DNA of 64,000 nucleotides from Mesostigma viride (Eukaryota; Streptophyta; Mesostigmatophyceae; Mesostigmatales; Mesostigmataceae). A program made the position numbers and the translations under genes. The stretch's first letter is position 1; every line of letters starts with the position of its first letter. The notes beneath the pieces were generated by a model. The model made no database searches. It was given only the letters and a program-made list of their open reading frames with translations, and was not told the origin of the DNA. The stretch covers positions 385,322 to 449,321 of the forward strand of contig RPFO01000102.1 of assembly GCA_009746045.1 (NCBI GenBank), given 5' to 3'. Positions 31,931 through 42,488 of the stretch are shown here, in pieces.

Positions 31931-33467
31931 CCCTTCGGTTGCCTCGGCGCCTACGGTTTCGCCCGCGCTGTGCGAGCCCTCGGTAGCTGCGGTTTCTTCT
32001 GTTGCTGCGGCTCCTACGCCTCCGGCTGTCTCTGCGCCTGCTACCGACGTACCTGCGCCTCTGCGCGAGTCTTCCGCCCCAGCGGCCGCGCCCGCCGTCG
32101 TCGCTTCCGGGCCCCCCACAGCGCCAGCGCCGCCATCGCGGGGTTTCTTTAGCGACCCGGGCGGTCTTCCCAGGCTTTGGGAGGGTGGTCCTCCGCAGAG
32201 GATTCCGGTGCCCGACTGGAGCTTGGATGGTAACCAGTCGTATGCCGGATTGCCTGTCCCTACGGGCCCTGTTTTCAACATGCATGTGGCCTGGGGGTGC
32301 GCCGCCACCGGAGACCGGAGCGCCAGCTGCGGTGGCGGGTCCGTCGCGACCCCCTCCGGCAGCAGGTCCGACGCAACCTCCTGTTGTACCGGCGCCGTCT
32401 GCGTCTGTGCCGGTTCCTATACCCCTGCTTCGGCCCCTGTCCCTTCGGCCCCGCGGTCTTTGGCTGCGGTTGTTCGGGCCAGCGGCCCTGATCCTCGCGC
32501 CACCCGCGCTGCTGATTCCCTCCGGGAGTTGTCCGAGGGCGATCAGGATCGGGTCCCTTCTGTGGTGCATGCGACGCCGGAGTCGCGCGACACGCCTGTC
32601 CTTGGGTACGGTATGTCTGCGCACGCCTGCCGACAGTGTGACCTGCCGCGCGCCTCCGCCGAGCTTGCCATTTCGCCCATGTCCCTCGGGTTCTCCCAGG
32701 TGTGTCGGGCGCCGCGGGACCGTGGCCTACCCATTGAGACTGATCGGCCTCCTTTCGATATGGTTATTGTAGCTGATCCTGTGTTCCAGGGCGAGATCCT
32801 GGTTCGGCGCGTTCTGTATCGCTGGGCTAGGCGTCACAATGACTTGGACACCTACGGTGGGTTCCAGTGGGCTTACCCTCCGCCTCTGGGCATTATGGCC
32901 TCAGATGCCCTTACGGTAGAGTTTCCTGTGGTGCCGGGTGCTACGTACAGCACGGTTCTCCAGCCCATCCTAGAGTGGGATGCCCGTCGTCCAGCGCCCA
33001 TCCCGGGCCAGGGTCTGGACTCCCGTGGCCATCCTCCTCCTCGGGCTAGCGACTACCTCGAGACGTTCGGGTCGCGACAGTGTGCCCGTCGGTGGCGCTT
33101 CCGTGAGGTTCGGCACATCCGGATGTGGCCGTCTGACGTGGAGCCCCTGGTAGATCTGTTCTTCCCGACGGGTTTGCGCTCTCGGATCCGGTATCATCGC
33201 CTACTCCTGCGGGCTCTCTGCTTGATCGCGGTAGAGCCTTTCCTACGCCTCTTTGCCTGTGGTTTCCTGGACTGGGCCCGTGGCCAGGTCGTTCTTACGC
33301 AGCATAGGTATTACTGGGCCTTCCTGGGTCTTTTTCCTGATGGCGTGTGGGCCGATGTTTTCCTCACTGTAGATAGGCATGACAATGCCGATGATGTGGC
33401 CCACTACCATGCGTATCTGGATGTTCTGCTGGCCTCGCGTGGCACTTATCAGACTGATGGCAACTAG
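31931..33467 (+). pseudogene. GyA ORF3, C-terminal piece after CoA
   Basis: After CoA the ORF3 frame resumes (proline/alanine/valine-rich), with FFSDPGGLPRLWEGG near 32150 and VPDWSLDGNQSYAGLP at 32210. An indel near 32280 shifts a stretch that in GyB is ETGAPVAVVGPSR. From about 32450 the frame is shared with GyB: ADSLRELSEGDQDR, CRQCDLPRASAELAISPM, LVRRVLYRWARRHNDLDTYGG, RHIRMWPSDVEPL, VEPFLRLFACGFLDWARGQ, to the stop at 33467. I recognise no family. No signal peptide or obvious membrane anchor, so it is not an evident Env. Confidence 0.7.
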
Positions 33468-33836
33468 ATAGAGGGCCTTAGGCCCGACCTGAGGGTGTTG
33501 TCCCTCCGGTATATAGAGTCGCCCTCACGTTCTGGCCAGTTGACTGGTCGTTCTTGGTCCTTGGTACTGATTTGTTTACTCTGTGTGTCCTGCCCAGTGC
33601 CGTCCCCCCCGGCAAGGACTCTGTTCCAGGCAGTTAGGGGAACCTACCACCAGGCTTGGTGCTGGTTAACCCTACACCTCCCGGCGTGGTGGTGGAGACC
33701 GAGTTAATGCGTTGGTGCTTTGTATCTTGGATGGCCTGCCGATTGTGTTGGTGTGTGCTGGGTGCATTAGGTTTCCTATCCCTTGGTTTCCTCCCTGTGC
33801 GTAGGGAGAGGGCTCCCTACCTTTGTGGGGGGGAGG
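33468..33836 (+). other. GyA 3' UTR and polypurine tract
   Basis: Non-coding stretch homologous to 49169-49545 of GyB. It ends in the G-rich tract GTGGGGGGGAGG directly before the 3' LTR, the likely plus-strand primer. Confidence 0.65.
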
Positions 33837-34410
33837 TGTTACGTCGCGTAACTTTTGTTGTTGTTACGGACGTAAATTAGGTCCCTTGTTGCCTCAGCCA
33901 TTCCGGAGCAGTTCGCTGACTTTCCTAGGCTTACGTGTAGTAAGGACCTTTTGGCCGGTCGGTACCGGGCCTTGTGACGTGGCACTTGTACAGTATGGTG
34001 GTTCGGTGCAGTCGCGCCGCGCTGCGTACTTTAGTAGTGGTCCTTTTATCCTGCGTGTGAACCTTGTGGACGTGCGTTGGTCCTGTGTGCGAGGGTCGAT
34101 GTCGGCCCGAGCATACACGCCTGTCGGCGATCATTTATGCAGCAGTTGTCCTTCGTGAATGGCACTCGGCGTGTGTTAAATGAATTAACACATATAGGCT
34201 TGGGTCACGGCAGTGTAGTATTGTTTCCTTCGTAGTACCCTGGTTTTATTCGGTATATGGCGTATTATAAGGGAATGCATTGAGAAGCAGCGTCGTCGCG
34301 TCCTAGGTCTTATAGCCAATATAGCTCCTCACTCCTCGGTAGGTGCCTCATCACTAGTTTAGGTAAGGTTAGGCGAGATGTTTGGGATAGAGTCGAGCCA
34401 GGACGTAACA
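33837..34410 (+). repeat. GyA 3' LTR
   Basis: 574 bp, identical to the 5' LTR as far as compared. Followed by the C-run target duplication. Confidence 0.95.
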
Positions 34411-34631
34411 CCCCCCTGGGTGGACCAAATAACTCAGCCCCTAAAATAATGGTCTGGCTGCCGATTTTCCGCCGAAAACTGAGTTACAGCCGACACGTCG
34501 GCCCCTTCTCGGGGGACCAAATGCCGCGAAAACTGTTGAGAATTAGGAAAAGTTTAGCTGAGAAGATCGAAAGTTTATAAAATTATTCACAGCATGGTAC
34601 TAGGGTTTGCATACTTCTGACAAAGTTATCT

Positions 34632-34813
34632 GGCGGAGCCAATTTTCGGAAGAACCGTTAGGTTCGCCAGAATTGGCGAAGCTTATAAGGCCGTACACGT
34701 GAGAAAAACATAGGAATAGGGGATGAAAATCCGACAATCCATCCATCCATCCACCGAATTTGTCCCGAATTTGCAAGCATAAGGGTGAGGGTCTTCCGAA
34801 AATTGGCTCCGCC
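34632..34813. mobile_element. 182-bp MITE-like inverted-repeat element
   Basis: Perfect 22-bp inverted repeats (GGCGGAGCCAATTTTCGGAA plus two bases at 34632-34653; complement 34792-34813) enclose 138 bp with an ATCC run. No target duplication was identified. Confidence 0.7.
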
Positions 34814-36870
34814 GTAGAGTTTCAACGGGCAAGTTGCAAACACGCACGTTACTTGATAGAGGTGTTCTGGCCGGTCAAAGTACAAGGGGTCAGGGTACTT
34901 TTTCGCGTACAACGTGCATTCCGGAAAACGACGACCTGGCCATGGCGGCTTGCGCCCACGCATGGCATTTACGTTTTCGTTCGAATTTTCTGACCAAACT
35001 CAGGAAATTGATTTTATACGTCATAAAGATGATACAGGCCAATTTTGGTTCGCGGGAATGCCATTTGATAGGTGTCGGCAGCGTTCTTGCTGGAAAATAC
35101 TGCGATCAGGCCGGACGATAGAAACGTTGACAGCACTACCTTTCCGGCGTATTTTAAAGGATATATTGGTTTCTTTGTACTTTTTATGATACATAGTAGT
35201 CGTAAACGTGCAAGGGTGGCCAGAAATCGCCGAATCCAGCGACCATGCTGCACAACTTTGGTGTGCCGAAATGCGCCATTTTGCGGCCACCGCCTGGGCC
35301 AAGGTAACGCCATCCATGCCTCGTAAAGCTTAATCATCGTTTTCCTATCGATGTTTGACGTTTATGTATACGTTCTAGCTTGTGTAGCACATTCTTTTTG
35401 CACTATTCATGCTCTTTCTTGACCCTGGCCTGGCCCCTTTCTAAAACACCCTTCTTAGATGCTTCCCTCAGTCAGTTGACCTGCCACAGGGTGATGGTGA
35501 TAAGTTTTAGAGGCTGTATGGGTTTGAATACCTCCATATATGTTTGTTATACATTTCCCACACACATATTGCATGAGTGTGAGGCAGTTGGCTGGTCTCT
35601 GTGGCATCATCAAGCATGTAACCGGTGAGTAGAAGCTTCCCATTGACAGCATGTGCCACCAGGTGTGCTGGCCAGCACCTGGCAAGCTATAGCAGCTTAG
35701 GCCTAGTTTATCCTTGCTAGGGCAAGCTGAAATAGGCTTAAACTCACCAGTTTGTTGGTGGCTGCCTCCTAGAATGCATGCCTTGCGTAGGGTATCCGTA
35801 CCACGTTACCTACGTGCATGGACAAGGTGGCACCTGCACATAGGTGCCATGTAAGGGCAGTGTGATGATGCAGTTATGTTTCCCCATCATTGTGGAAGGG
35901 AAATGTATTGTGTGGCATGGTTGGGGGCCATATTAGTAGGTATTAGTAGGTAGTATGCCCACTCCTACCCCCTTGGTTGCTTTTTACCAACGGTACCCCT
36001 ATGGGCTGTACTGGGTGTAACTGCTGGTATACCCACCCAGATGATGACCCCAATGGCTCAAACTGTTCAGCAACTAATTGTTTATCATCCCTGAAGTGGT
36101 AGGTGCCTAGCTCTTACAACATAATTCAAAATGCACATTCTACCAAAAATGAAAACGCTCGTCTTGACCCCCCTGACTTTGAGGGCAGTTATACATGGCC
36201 TACCCTGCATATATGTAAGGTTGTGATATACCAACCCGAAGGGCAACTCATGGACATGCTTGGCCCCCAAGGACAGCCATTGGATATGGGTGGGTTGGAT
36301 GGCATCTGGTTTGCAAAATTGTGAAGTTACAGCCGATGCATCGGCAGTATTTCTGCCCATTTAGGGGTTAGGAGGATGAGCGTTAAATTTCAGCCTTGAT
36401 AATGATTTTTTACGCGCTCAACATCGCCTGCCAGACCGCCATGCCTGTCGCCCGGAATTCGGTCACCGTCGTGCACGCGCACACCAAAATTTGCACTTGG
36501 CGCCACTTTTCGGGTACCGCTTACCAGGTCGGACTTTGGCGCGGCTCGTACCGTTGTGGCTATTGGGGCTTTCCTAGAACTAGGAAACCAGCCGCCCTTA
36601 ATTAGTTACCAGCCTTAATTAGTTACCAGCCATAGCCTTAGCCTAGTCCTAGTACAGCCATGCTACGCCCTGGCTATGTTCAGATTACTGCCCACGCTAT
36701 ACTTGCTATGCTACGCTTACATGGGTCTTATTGCACCCACAGTTTGCCGGATCGTTAGCGTGTCCGTTTAGCTAGCGCGCCCGAATGCAGCTGTGGCATG
36801 CCTTTGGCATGAAGGAGACTGGGGGTCTCTGCCCTTTCTCCTGTAGTGCACACACAGGGATTAAAAGCAC
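34814..36870. other. No recognisable gene
   Basis: Frames on both strands (such as 35337-35014, 35072-35326 and 36360-36085) show no motif I recognise. A short duplicated TTAGTAGGTATTAGTAGGTA run lies near 35932. It may be host intergenic or old element sequence. Confidence 0.4.
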
Positions 36871-36877
36871 TTCGGTG

Positions 36878-36991
36878 CTCCGTGACTCCCCAACGGGAGC
36901 ACGAGTTTAATTAATTAATTAATTAATTAATTAATTAATTAATTAGTTAATCAATTAATCAAACTCGTGCTCCCGTTGGGGAGTCACGGAG
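36878..36991. repeat. Palindrome with (TTAA)n centre
   Basis: A ~31-bp arm beginning CTCCGTGACTCCCCAACGGG and ending CACGAGTTT, a (AATT)n core, and the inverted arm at 36959-36991. Each arm also contains its own GCTCC/GGAGC hairpin. One arm plus (AATT)n recurs at 59752-59816. Confidence 0.9.
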
Positions 36992-37102
36992 CCGCCCTTA
37001 GTTCTACTCATTGTAATTAATTGAGATCCCGGCCGGGTACCATGGGCGCTCAAACATTGAACTCCTGACCCATACTCCAACATCGATCAATGACGGCTTC
37101 AT

Positions 37103-37500
37103 TTGGGCAACGAACGCATCCGCATTGAGTCGGCAGCATGGATGGCAGGCCAACCTGGCCCCATCCGGGTGACCTTCACGAGCGTGGCCAGCAAGGTGAA
37201 ATTCCTGCAGGCCCGCAAGCTCCTGGGCGGGAGAAACGCGCCCAGCCTCGACAATCTACTCTCCCCAGCCCAGCTCCTCATCAAGAACGGCTTGCTGGGC
37301 AGCGAGGCAGCGGTCCAGGCCAGGCGCGTTGGCATACGCACCTATACGTCCGCCTTGTCAACGACACCCTCGTTCTTTTCATCGACGGGAAGCGCACGGC
37401 TGTGCAAGCTCCTAACAAGCGGCCCAAGCCATGCCCCAAGCCTGCCCCAGCTGCATCGTCGTCGTCAACGCACGTCCCCGGTATGGAGGGCGCCCGGTAA
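37103..37500 (+). pseudogene. LINE-B ORF1-like RNA-binding protein
   Basis: PIRVTFTSVASKVKFLQARKLL and SLDNLLSPAQLLIK (frame 37103-37555) match the L1-ORF1 RRM end and C-terminal domain pattern. The closing strand YVRLVNDTLVLFIDGKR lies in the frame 37138-37500, so a frameshift occurs near 37320. It ends with a Lys/Pro tail. The start is not clear, and the coiled coil is missing or upstream of 37100. Confidence 0.65.
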
Positions 37501-37594
37501 GGGCACACCCTCGCGGCCTCGCGGTACAATAGGCTTTGGGCAGAGCCTTTATTAATAAACAAGCCCCTTTCCATCCTCATGTCGCACCGTGCGA

Positions 37595-39279
37595 GCATGA
37601 CCAGGATGCAAGGTCGCCAGGCACGCCACGGTCAAGTCTTCCCGCCAGTTTACCAGCCTCACACGCCTCCTGGCCCGCCTTAAGCGGGATGAGGCTCAGT
37701 CGACACGCCGGCGGCGACCCCAGACAGGACGGAGACGACGCATATCCGCCCTGAAAGAAAGACTCCATGCGTTGACAAGCATTAACCCCAATCGCCACTC
37801 TCCTCCCCCCCCCCCCCGCCACCCCCGCCACCCCCACCTCCAGCATGCACTACCCTTCTCCACCCGCATGCACCTCCACCCCCAACCCCCCGCTAATAGG
37901 GCAACGGCCCATTCTTGGTATTGCAAGCTTTAATGTGCGCACCCTCCCTGCAGATCCTTCTACGAGCGGCGGCACCCCAGCACGCCAACGCGTCGACGAG
38001 CTGATCGCCTTGTGCGCTGACAACAAGATCGCCGTCCTTGGGGGCCAGGAGCGTCGGCGCACCGTCGACCCTCAGCAAGGGGTCAACGGTCTTCTGGTCG
38101 ACGACCTGCGTGCGGGCTGGCGGTTTCATTATGGTGGAGGCGACGCGCCGGGTCAAGGTGTTGTGGGCCTCTTGTGCTCACCGGCAGCATCAGCTGACCT
38201 CCAGTCCATCGTGCTGCGATCCCCGCGTGTGCTAGTGCCAGCCACTTTTTCGGCCACTGAGGGCCATTCACACCACACGCTAACCGTTATCGTGGGATAT
38301 GCACCACATGCGGGTCGAGGTCAGGCGGAACGTGAGGCCTTCTTCAGCGCCCTCAAGGAGGAGGAGGCCAGCATCCCAGCTCAGCACTTCCTGCTGGTTA
38401 TATGCTGCTCGACGCCAACGCCACGCTGCGAGTTGGCACTGGGGGCGCTCAGTACTCCCCACCCAACACGACAGCCAACGGGAACACGGCTCTATTTGCG
38501 GATATCTGTTGGCAGATTCAATCTGCGCTGGTTGCATGCAATGCTTCTTTGGCATGCCCCGCTGCGCAGCTTGCCACCTTTTTTGGGCCGTCGGATCGGG
38601 TGGTGTGCCAAGTGACTATATCTGCGTATGCCGGGCTCGATCAGCGCCCCTCAGTCAGTTGTCGATGCGCGTGCTGCAAGATTCTGTCAGCACGGTGGAA
38701 TCTGAATTATCTGATCACCGCCTCCGGTGCTCGCCTGCATCAGATTGCGGTTCCCTGGTGTGAAACCGTCGCGACAACTGGCGCCTCAGCCAGATCTCAA
38801 GGTGCTCCGGATTGTACTGAAGGATGCCGACAAGATGTCAGCAGAAGAGCAGGCCCGGCTATGTCGCACCGGGCCGTCTTCGACGCCAGGGGCAGTCGAT
38901 CGCCAGCCGGTTACACGCCATTCCGCCCCCGGGTGATATTTCAGTGATCCTCCGCGGTATCGCTGCCAAGTACCGTCTGGCTGCCCGCACCCTCCCCTCC
39001 TTGCCTCCGCGCCGGCAGCTTGCTGTCCACCGCCACGCACCAACAGTGGTCGCCGCTAGGAAGATGCTCCGCCGCATCAGGGACCCGACCGCCGAACCTG
39101 GGCTGCAAGCGGCTCTGCGGGTCGCCTATGAGCAGGCCGAGCAGGCAGCCGCTCAGCAGATGGTCAAGGACCTGCGCAGCTGCCAGCAGAAGCGCGACGG
39201 CAAGGGGGCCTGGTTCTGGCCGGTACATGCAAGCGCCTCGGGCACCCGGACGGCCTCGGCCGGCCCCACCGCCACAACT
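37595..39279 (+). pseudogene. LINE-B ORF2: APE/EEP endonuclease and linker
   Basis: From about 37905 the frame reads ILGIASFNVRTL (catalytic Asn), RVDELIALCADNKIAVLGGQERR (the metal-binding Glu), LTVIVGYAPHAG, then in the next frame LLDANATLRVG (a variant of the GDxNA motif) and finally ELSDHRL (the SDH motif) near 38730. All core motifs of the exonuclease-endonuclease-phosphatase fold are present, spread over three frames by frameshifts near 38400 and 38570. The enzyme would nick target DNA. The linker (LRGIAAKYRLAARTL...MVKDLRSCQQ) runs to the CoB insertion at 39280. Confidence 0.8.
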
Positions 39280-39284
39280 GATGT

Positions 39285-39639
39285 AGTTAGCTGAGATACC
39301 TCGAGGCTGACTTGTGGCCGGAGCCACACAGGGGAACATACAATGTGACCGGAGTTATTCTGGCGGAGACTGAATAACGGTGCCGAGCGCCGGTTGTGGC
39401 GCGACGCACACACGTGTACGCAAGTTACGTAGCTAGCAACTAGTCTAGTGGACGTTGTGTGTAGTAACGTTGCTCCAGCCGGTCTAGAAGCCTCTAGAGC
39501 CTGGACACGTGGCGGACAATTGAGCGTAGTCCAGTTGTCCTAGGGAACTCGTGTGAGAATGATGGATGCCGCAACGCCAGGGATCGGGCGTTCCTTGTCA
39601 TTATTCACTCCATATGTGGGCACACATTATATGTCGTGG
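39285..39639 (+). repeat. CoB 5' LTR, rearranged 3' part
   Basis: Matches 57252-57520 closely up to GTGTGAG, then 39555-39639 is the reverse complement of 57530-57614. The last ~45 bp of the 3' LTR (to CTGACT) have no match here. So this LTR is inverted and truncated at its 3' end relative to the other. Confidence 0.8.
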
Positions 39640-39672
39640 GGATGACGTCGTCTCACTCAGTGAGCCAACCCT

Positions 39673-40010
39673 TTGGCGCGCAGTCCAGCGCTGCGCCCAG
39701 GGTATCCAAGGGGTGGCCAGCGAAAGGCTGGTCTGGACGGCAGGTTGGCTGAACACGCCAGCTTGTTGTGTGCGGTCATCTATCATCTGCTTGATCAACC
39801 CTCGGTTGAGCCGATGACCAGGAGGATGTGCGAGGCACTTCTTCCCGCCCTGCAAACCTTGCTGCGAGGCAAGAAGATCAGGGTGAATTTGGCCGTGATG
39901 GTGGAAATGGTGCAGACGTTGCACCGGGTGTGCATGCAGCAGGCAGGTATGTTGTATCTCCCCACTTGGTTGCGTGTACAGACAGGTAGCCAGCAGGGGG
40001 GGGACGCGCA
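39673..40010 (+). pseudogene. CoB Gag N-terminal piece
   Basis: Open frame with LLPALQTLLRGKKIRVNLAVMV and VQTLHRVCMQQAGMLYLP, ending TGSQQGGDA at the GyB insertion. With GyB and one GCGCA removed it continues in frame as QQTSSSSSEDSDVSLTPTFE (50116 onward). No ATG is evident at the start; leader and start may have been lost with the LTR rearrangement. Confidence 0.6.
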
Positions 40011-40578
40011 TGTTACGTCGCGTAACAATTCGTTGTAGTTACGGACGTAAATTAGGTCCTTTGCCTCGGTTGTTCCTAGGTTTACGTGTAGTTCCAACTG
40101 GGACACTATTGTCCTCGTAACAGTACTGTGGTACATTGGGTGCTTTTGGGCGCCGCGCCGCGTACTTTATTAGTGGTCCTTATCCTTTGGTAGAAAGTAG
40201 TGGACCAGCGTGCATCCGTGCATCTGCCTGTGTTTCTGTAGGCGAGGGCCAGGTCGGCCCGAGCATGTTGGACCGTTGGTGACCATTTATGCACGTTCCA
40301 CTCCTTGTGTGGTTACTCGGCGTGTGTTAAATTAATGAATTAACACACATAGGCTTGGGTCATGGCAGTGTAGTTGTGTTTCCTTCCTCTATTCCTGGAG
40401 TAAACGGGTTTGTGTAAATGGCTTATGGCGTATTACAGTAGTACTTACGTAAATGCACTGAGATCTGGATCGTCTCGTTCGTCTTTCGCTAGGGGTTTAA
40501 CTAGAGGCGGCCTTACTAGTTTAGGTAGCATTAGGCCAGGTAGAGGTAGAGGTGGCGGTAGAGGTTTGAGACGTAACA
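40011..40578 (+). repeat. GyB 5' LTR
   Basis: 568 bp. Relative to the 3' LTR it has an extra TAAT in TTAAATTAATGAATTAAC (about 40328) and lacks TAC near 40445. ATGGACTCGGAGG follows; a primer site could start at the TGG. Confidence 0.95.
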
Positions 40579-40724
40579 ATGGACTCGGAGGAACTTTAGG
40601 TAGAGAGCGAGACGACGATCCCCTGCAACATACGCCTTTGCATCAACCCTTCCGCGTCCAGGAAGATGAAGACGACACCTACTTGACAGGTAATGGGCGG
40701 GTCGCCTGCAAGCTGGGGGGGTAG
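40422..40724 (+). CDS. Small RG-rich ORF starting in the GyB LTR
   Basis: ATG at about 40422 inside the LTR opens MAYYSSTYVNALRSG, an RG-rich stretch (RGLTRGGLTSLG, PGRGRGGGRGLRR), crosses the LTR end (RNNGLGGTLGR), becomes acidic (EDEDDTYLTGNGRVACKLGG) and stops at 40724. About 100 residues. RG/RGG stretches often bind RNA. The GyA counterpart keeps the junction and C-terminus. Function unknown. It would be the first ORF on the genomic RNA if transcription starts upstream within the LTR. Confidence 0.5.
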   Translation, partial: LMAYYSSTYVNALRSGSSRSSFARGLTRGGLTSLGSIRPGRGRGGGRGLRRNNGLGGTLGRERDDDPLQHTPLHQPFRVQEDEDDTYLTGNGRVACKLGG

Positions 40725-41170
40725 TGCTGCCCGATTCGGGACACGCCCTGCCTAGACGTTAGACCTGCTCGCAGCGGAAAATCCTTCATAGATAGCTCCT
40801 ATCTCTCGTTCGGCATTAATGTTTTCCTTCCGTTGCTGTTTTGGACACAGTTAGGTTCTACTTTTGGTTCTACGGTAGAGAGACGACTAGCGTCTCGTAG
40901 ATTACACCTTTTCTGCATCTTGCCTGCTTTGTATTTAGACGACCCATTGCCGGACGCAGAATTCTTGAAACCGGATACTTACGACCACCTGGCGCTGGAA
41001 ACCTCGTCCCTGCGTGCGTCGTCAATCTGGTTCGGTTTCAGACACCCGAGATAAGTCGCCTTCTCCTCGTTCTCCTTATTTGACTATACTCAAGACCTAC
41101 CAGGTGCGTTAACATGAGCCAGCGACGTCCTTTTCCTGCTCCTTCTCATTCGACTAGTAATAATAGTTTA

Positions 41171-42488
41171 GGGAAATACCAGGTTGTAAAATACGTGTGC
41201 GGGGTATAATACGTGGACTTAAAATACGCGTATTATACGTGGGGGGTATAAAATACGCGGTGGTAAAATGCGCGACAGTTTTTGTGGTCCAATTGTCAGT
41301 CACCCAATTAGCACGCTCCTTGATGATGGTCATGCAGTTATTACAACTGAAATTTGGTGTATATGCTTATTTATTAACATCTTCCATTTATGCCCTGCAA
41401 TCCTATCTGATTATGATTTGTTAAATGCAGGGGGGAGCATGCTGCAACGGGAATAGTAAGGATTCAATTAATTAAATGATTGTAAGGAAAGCCATCCACT
41501 ATATAATGCATGAGAGGACATAAGACACAACTTCCGAGAAGGAGGGGTGACGTGCCCTCCTTTGTACTGGATCATGCCGGCCACCATCTGCTTGAAAGAG
41601 GCGCTCTCAGCCGCATTGAAGGCAATGCCGTTCTCGATAAAAAATTCGGCAGCCAGCAGCTGGACACCTTTCTCGTCGACGGGAACCAGCCATTTGGTGA
41701 TGCTCAGCTGGCCTTTGCTGGGAACCGACGACAAGTCAGCCGGCGCAGCCCCTCCCATCTCCGCCATTGCCCTGTTCAAATTGTGCTGCTTCTTGGCGTC
41801 TGACTGCTGCGACTTGTTGTTATACATCCTGAGAAACTTGCTCCGGATATTCGGTGGAATTTTGTCGCAGGGTAACATCCCTTCCCCTGCGATTCCGGCA
41901 AAGTGTGCACGGACTCCGAATACGCTGATTGCCCCCGCCCCGTATGAGAACTTCTTGTTGCAAAATGAGCAGAACTTATTCGACACAAACTGCGTTTTGT
42001 TACTAACAGCATCTGTGACTGCTTCTTTCTTCTCGAGAACGAAATCCCATTCAGGCCCTTTCTTCCTCATGGCTGCAAATCGAAAATGGCTGCACGCTGT
42101 CGCACAGTCGCACTGGCCTCGTCGTCGCTATATTGCATTACACCGTCAGTAGCACAGCTGGCATTTGCTGGCACACTGTTATTATGCGTTATGTACCTAG
42201 TCCTAGCTGTCTCCTACCGGCCAAACATTTTGCAAGGCTTGCGCTTTATGAAAAGAACTGTACGCATCTACTTCTAGTAGTAAAAATCTCAAATGTGCAG
42301 TGAGCGCGCCGCGCCCAGAATCTGGGCACCGCGCCAGTGCCCGCTGCCCGCTGGTACCCCCGAAAAATTCAAAGTCCAAACCGCGTGGTCAGACGTAAAA
42401 TACGCGTAAAATACGTCGAGGCCCATAATATGCTTTATCCCGCATTTTATCGCAAAAGTGCGGCGTACATAACAACCCGGGGGAAATA
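41171..42488. mobile_element. hAT-2: hAT transposon with partial transposase
   Basis: Element 41179-42480 (1,302 bp), flanked by the 8-bp repeat GGGAAATA (41171-41178, 42481-42488). Ends CCAGGTTGTAAAATACG and, inverted, CCGGGTTGTTATGTACG are imperfect inverted repeats. Subterminal GTATAATACG/CGTATTATAC motifs resemble those in hAT-1. It carries the N-terminal part of a transposase on the minus strand. Confidence 0.88.
41468..42070 (-). pseudogene. hAT transposase, N-terminal part (BED finger)
   Basis: 200 residues starting MRKKGPEWDFVLEKKE. A BED-type finger is visible: CSFCNKKFSYGAGAI, then VRAHFAGIAGEG, C. Further on, LLAAEFFIENGIAFNAAES and SFKQMVAGMIQYKGGHVTPPSRK match the conserved start of the hAT transposase body (pattern FF..N.I.FN..ES..F..M, ending PPSR). 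The RNase H-like catalytic core and dimerisation region are absent because the frame ends 10 residues past the PPSRK block. So this copy cannot move itself. Confidence 0.85.

Larger units (their letters stand above)
17057..34410 (+). mobile_element. GyA: Ty3/gypsy LTR retrotransposon, defective, with nested CoA
   Basis: Two 574-bp LTRs (17057-17630, 33837-34410) are identical as far as I can compare. They start TGTTACGTC and end GACGTAACA, and are flanked by a C-run duplication (CCCCC at 17052-17056 and 34411-34415). The interior has a small leader ORF, gag with CCHC, protease, RT, RNase H, the very start of integrase and a third ORF. Most of INT is deleted at 23338/23340, and gag, PR and RT carry frameshifts. 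CoA (23765-31925) is inserted in ORF3. Identical LTRs imply a very recent insertion although the coding region is broken. Confidence 0.9.
16387..34424. mobile_element. ~0.67-kb TIR element split by GyA
   Basis: The element runs 16392-17056 and resumes at 34417-34419 after GyA. Its left end CCAGGGGGGGTGGAAAAAAA and right end (reverse complement CCAGGGGGGTGGAAAAAACA) are inverted repeats of about 40 bp. GTGGA occurs directly outside both ends (16387-16391 and 34420-34424). GyA inserted into the C-run of the right TIR. The interior contains no transposase, so it is a MITE-like non-autonomous element. Confidence 0.7.

Noticed and set aside
37800-37846. Poly-C run as a G-quadruplex regulatory element
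   Set aside because: It encodes a proline linker in LINE-B ORF2 and looks like simple repeat expansion; nothing supports a regulatory role.
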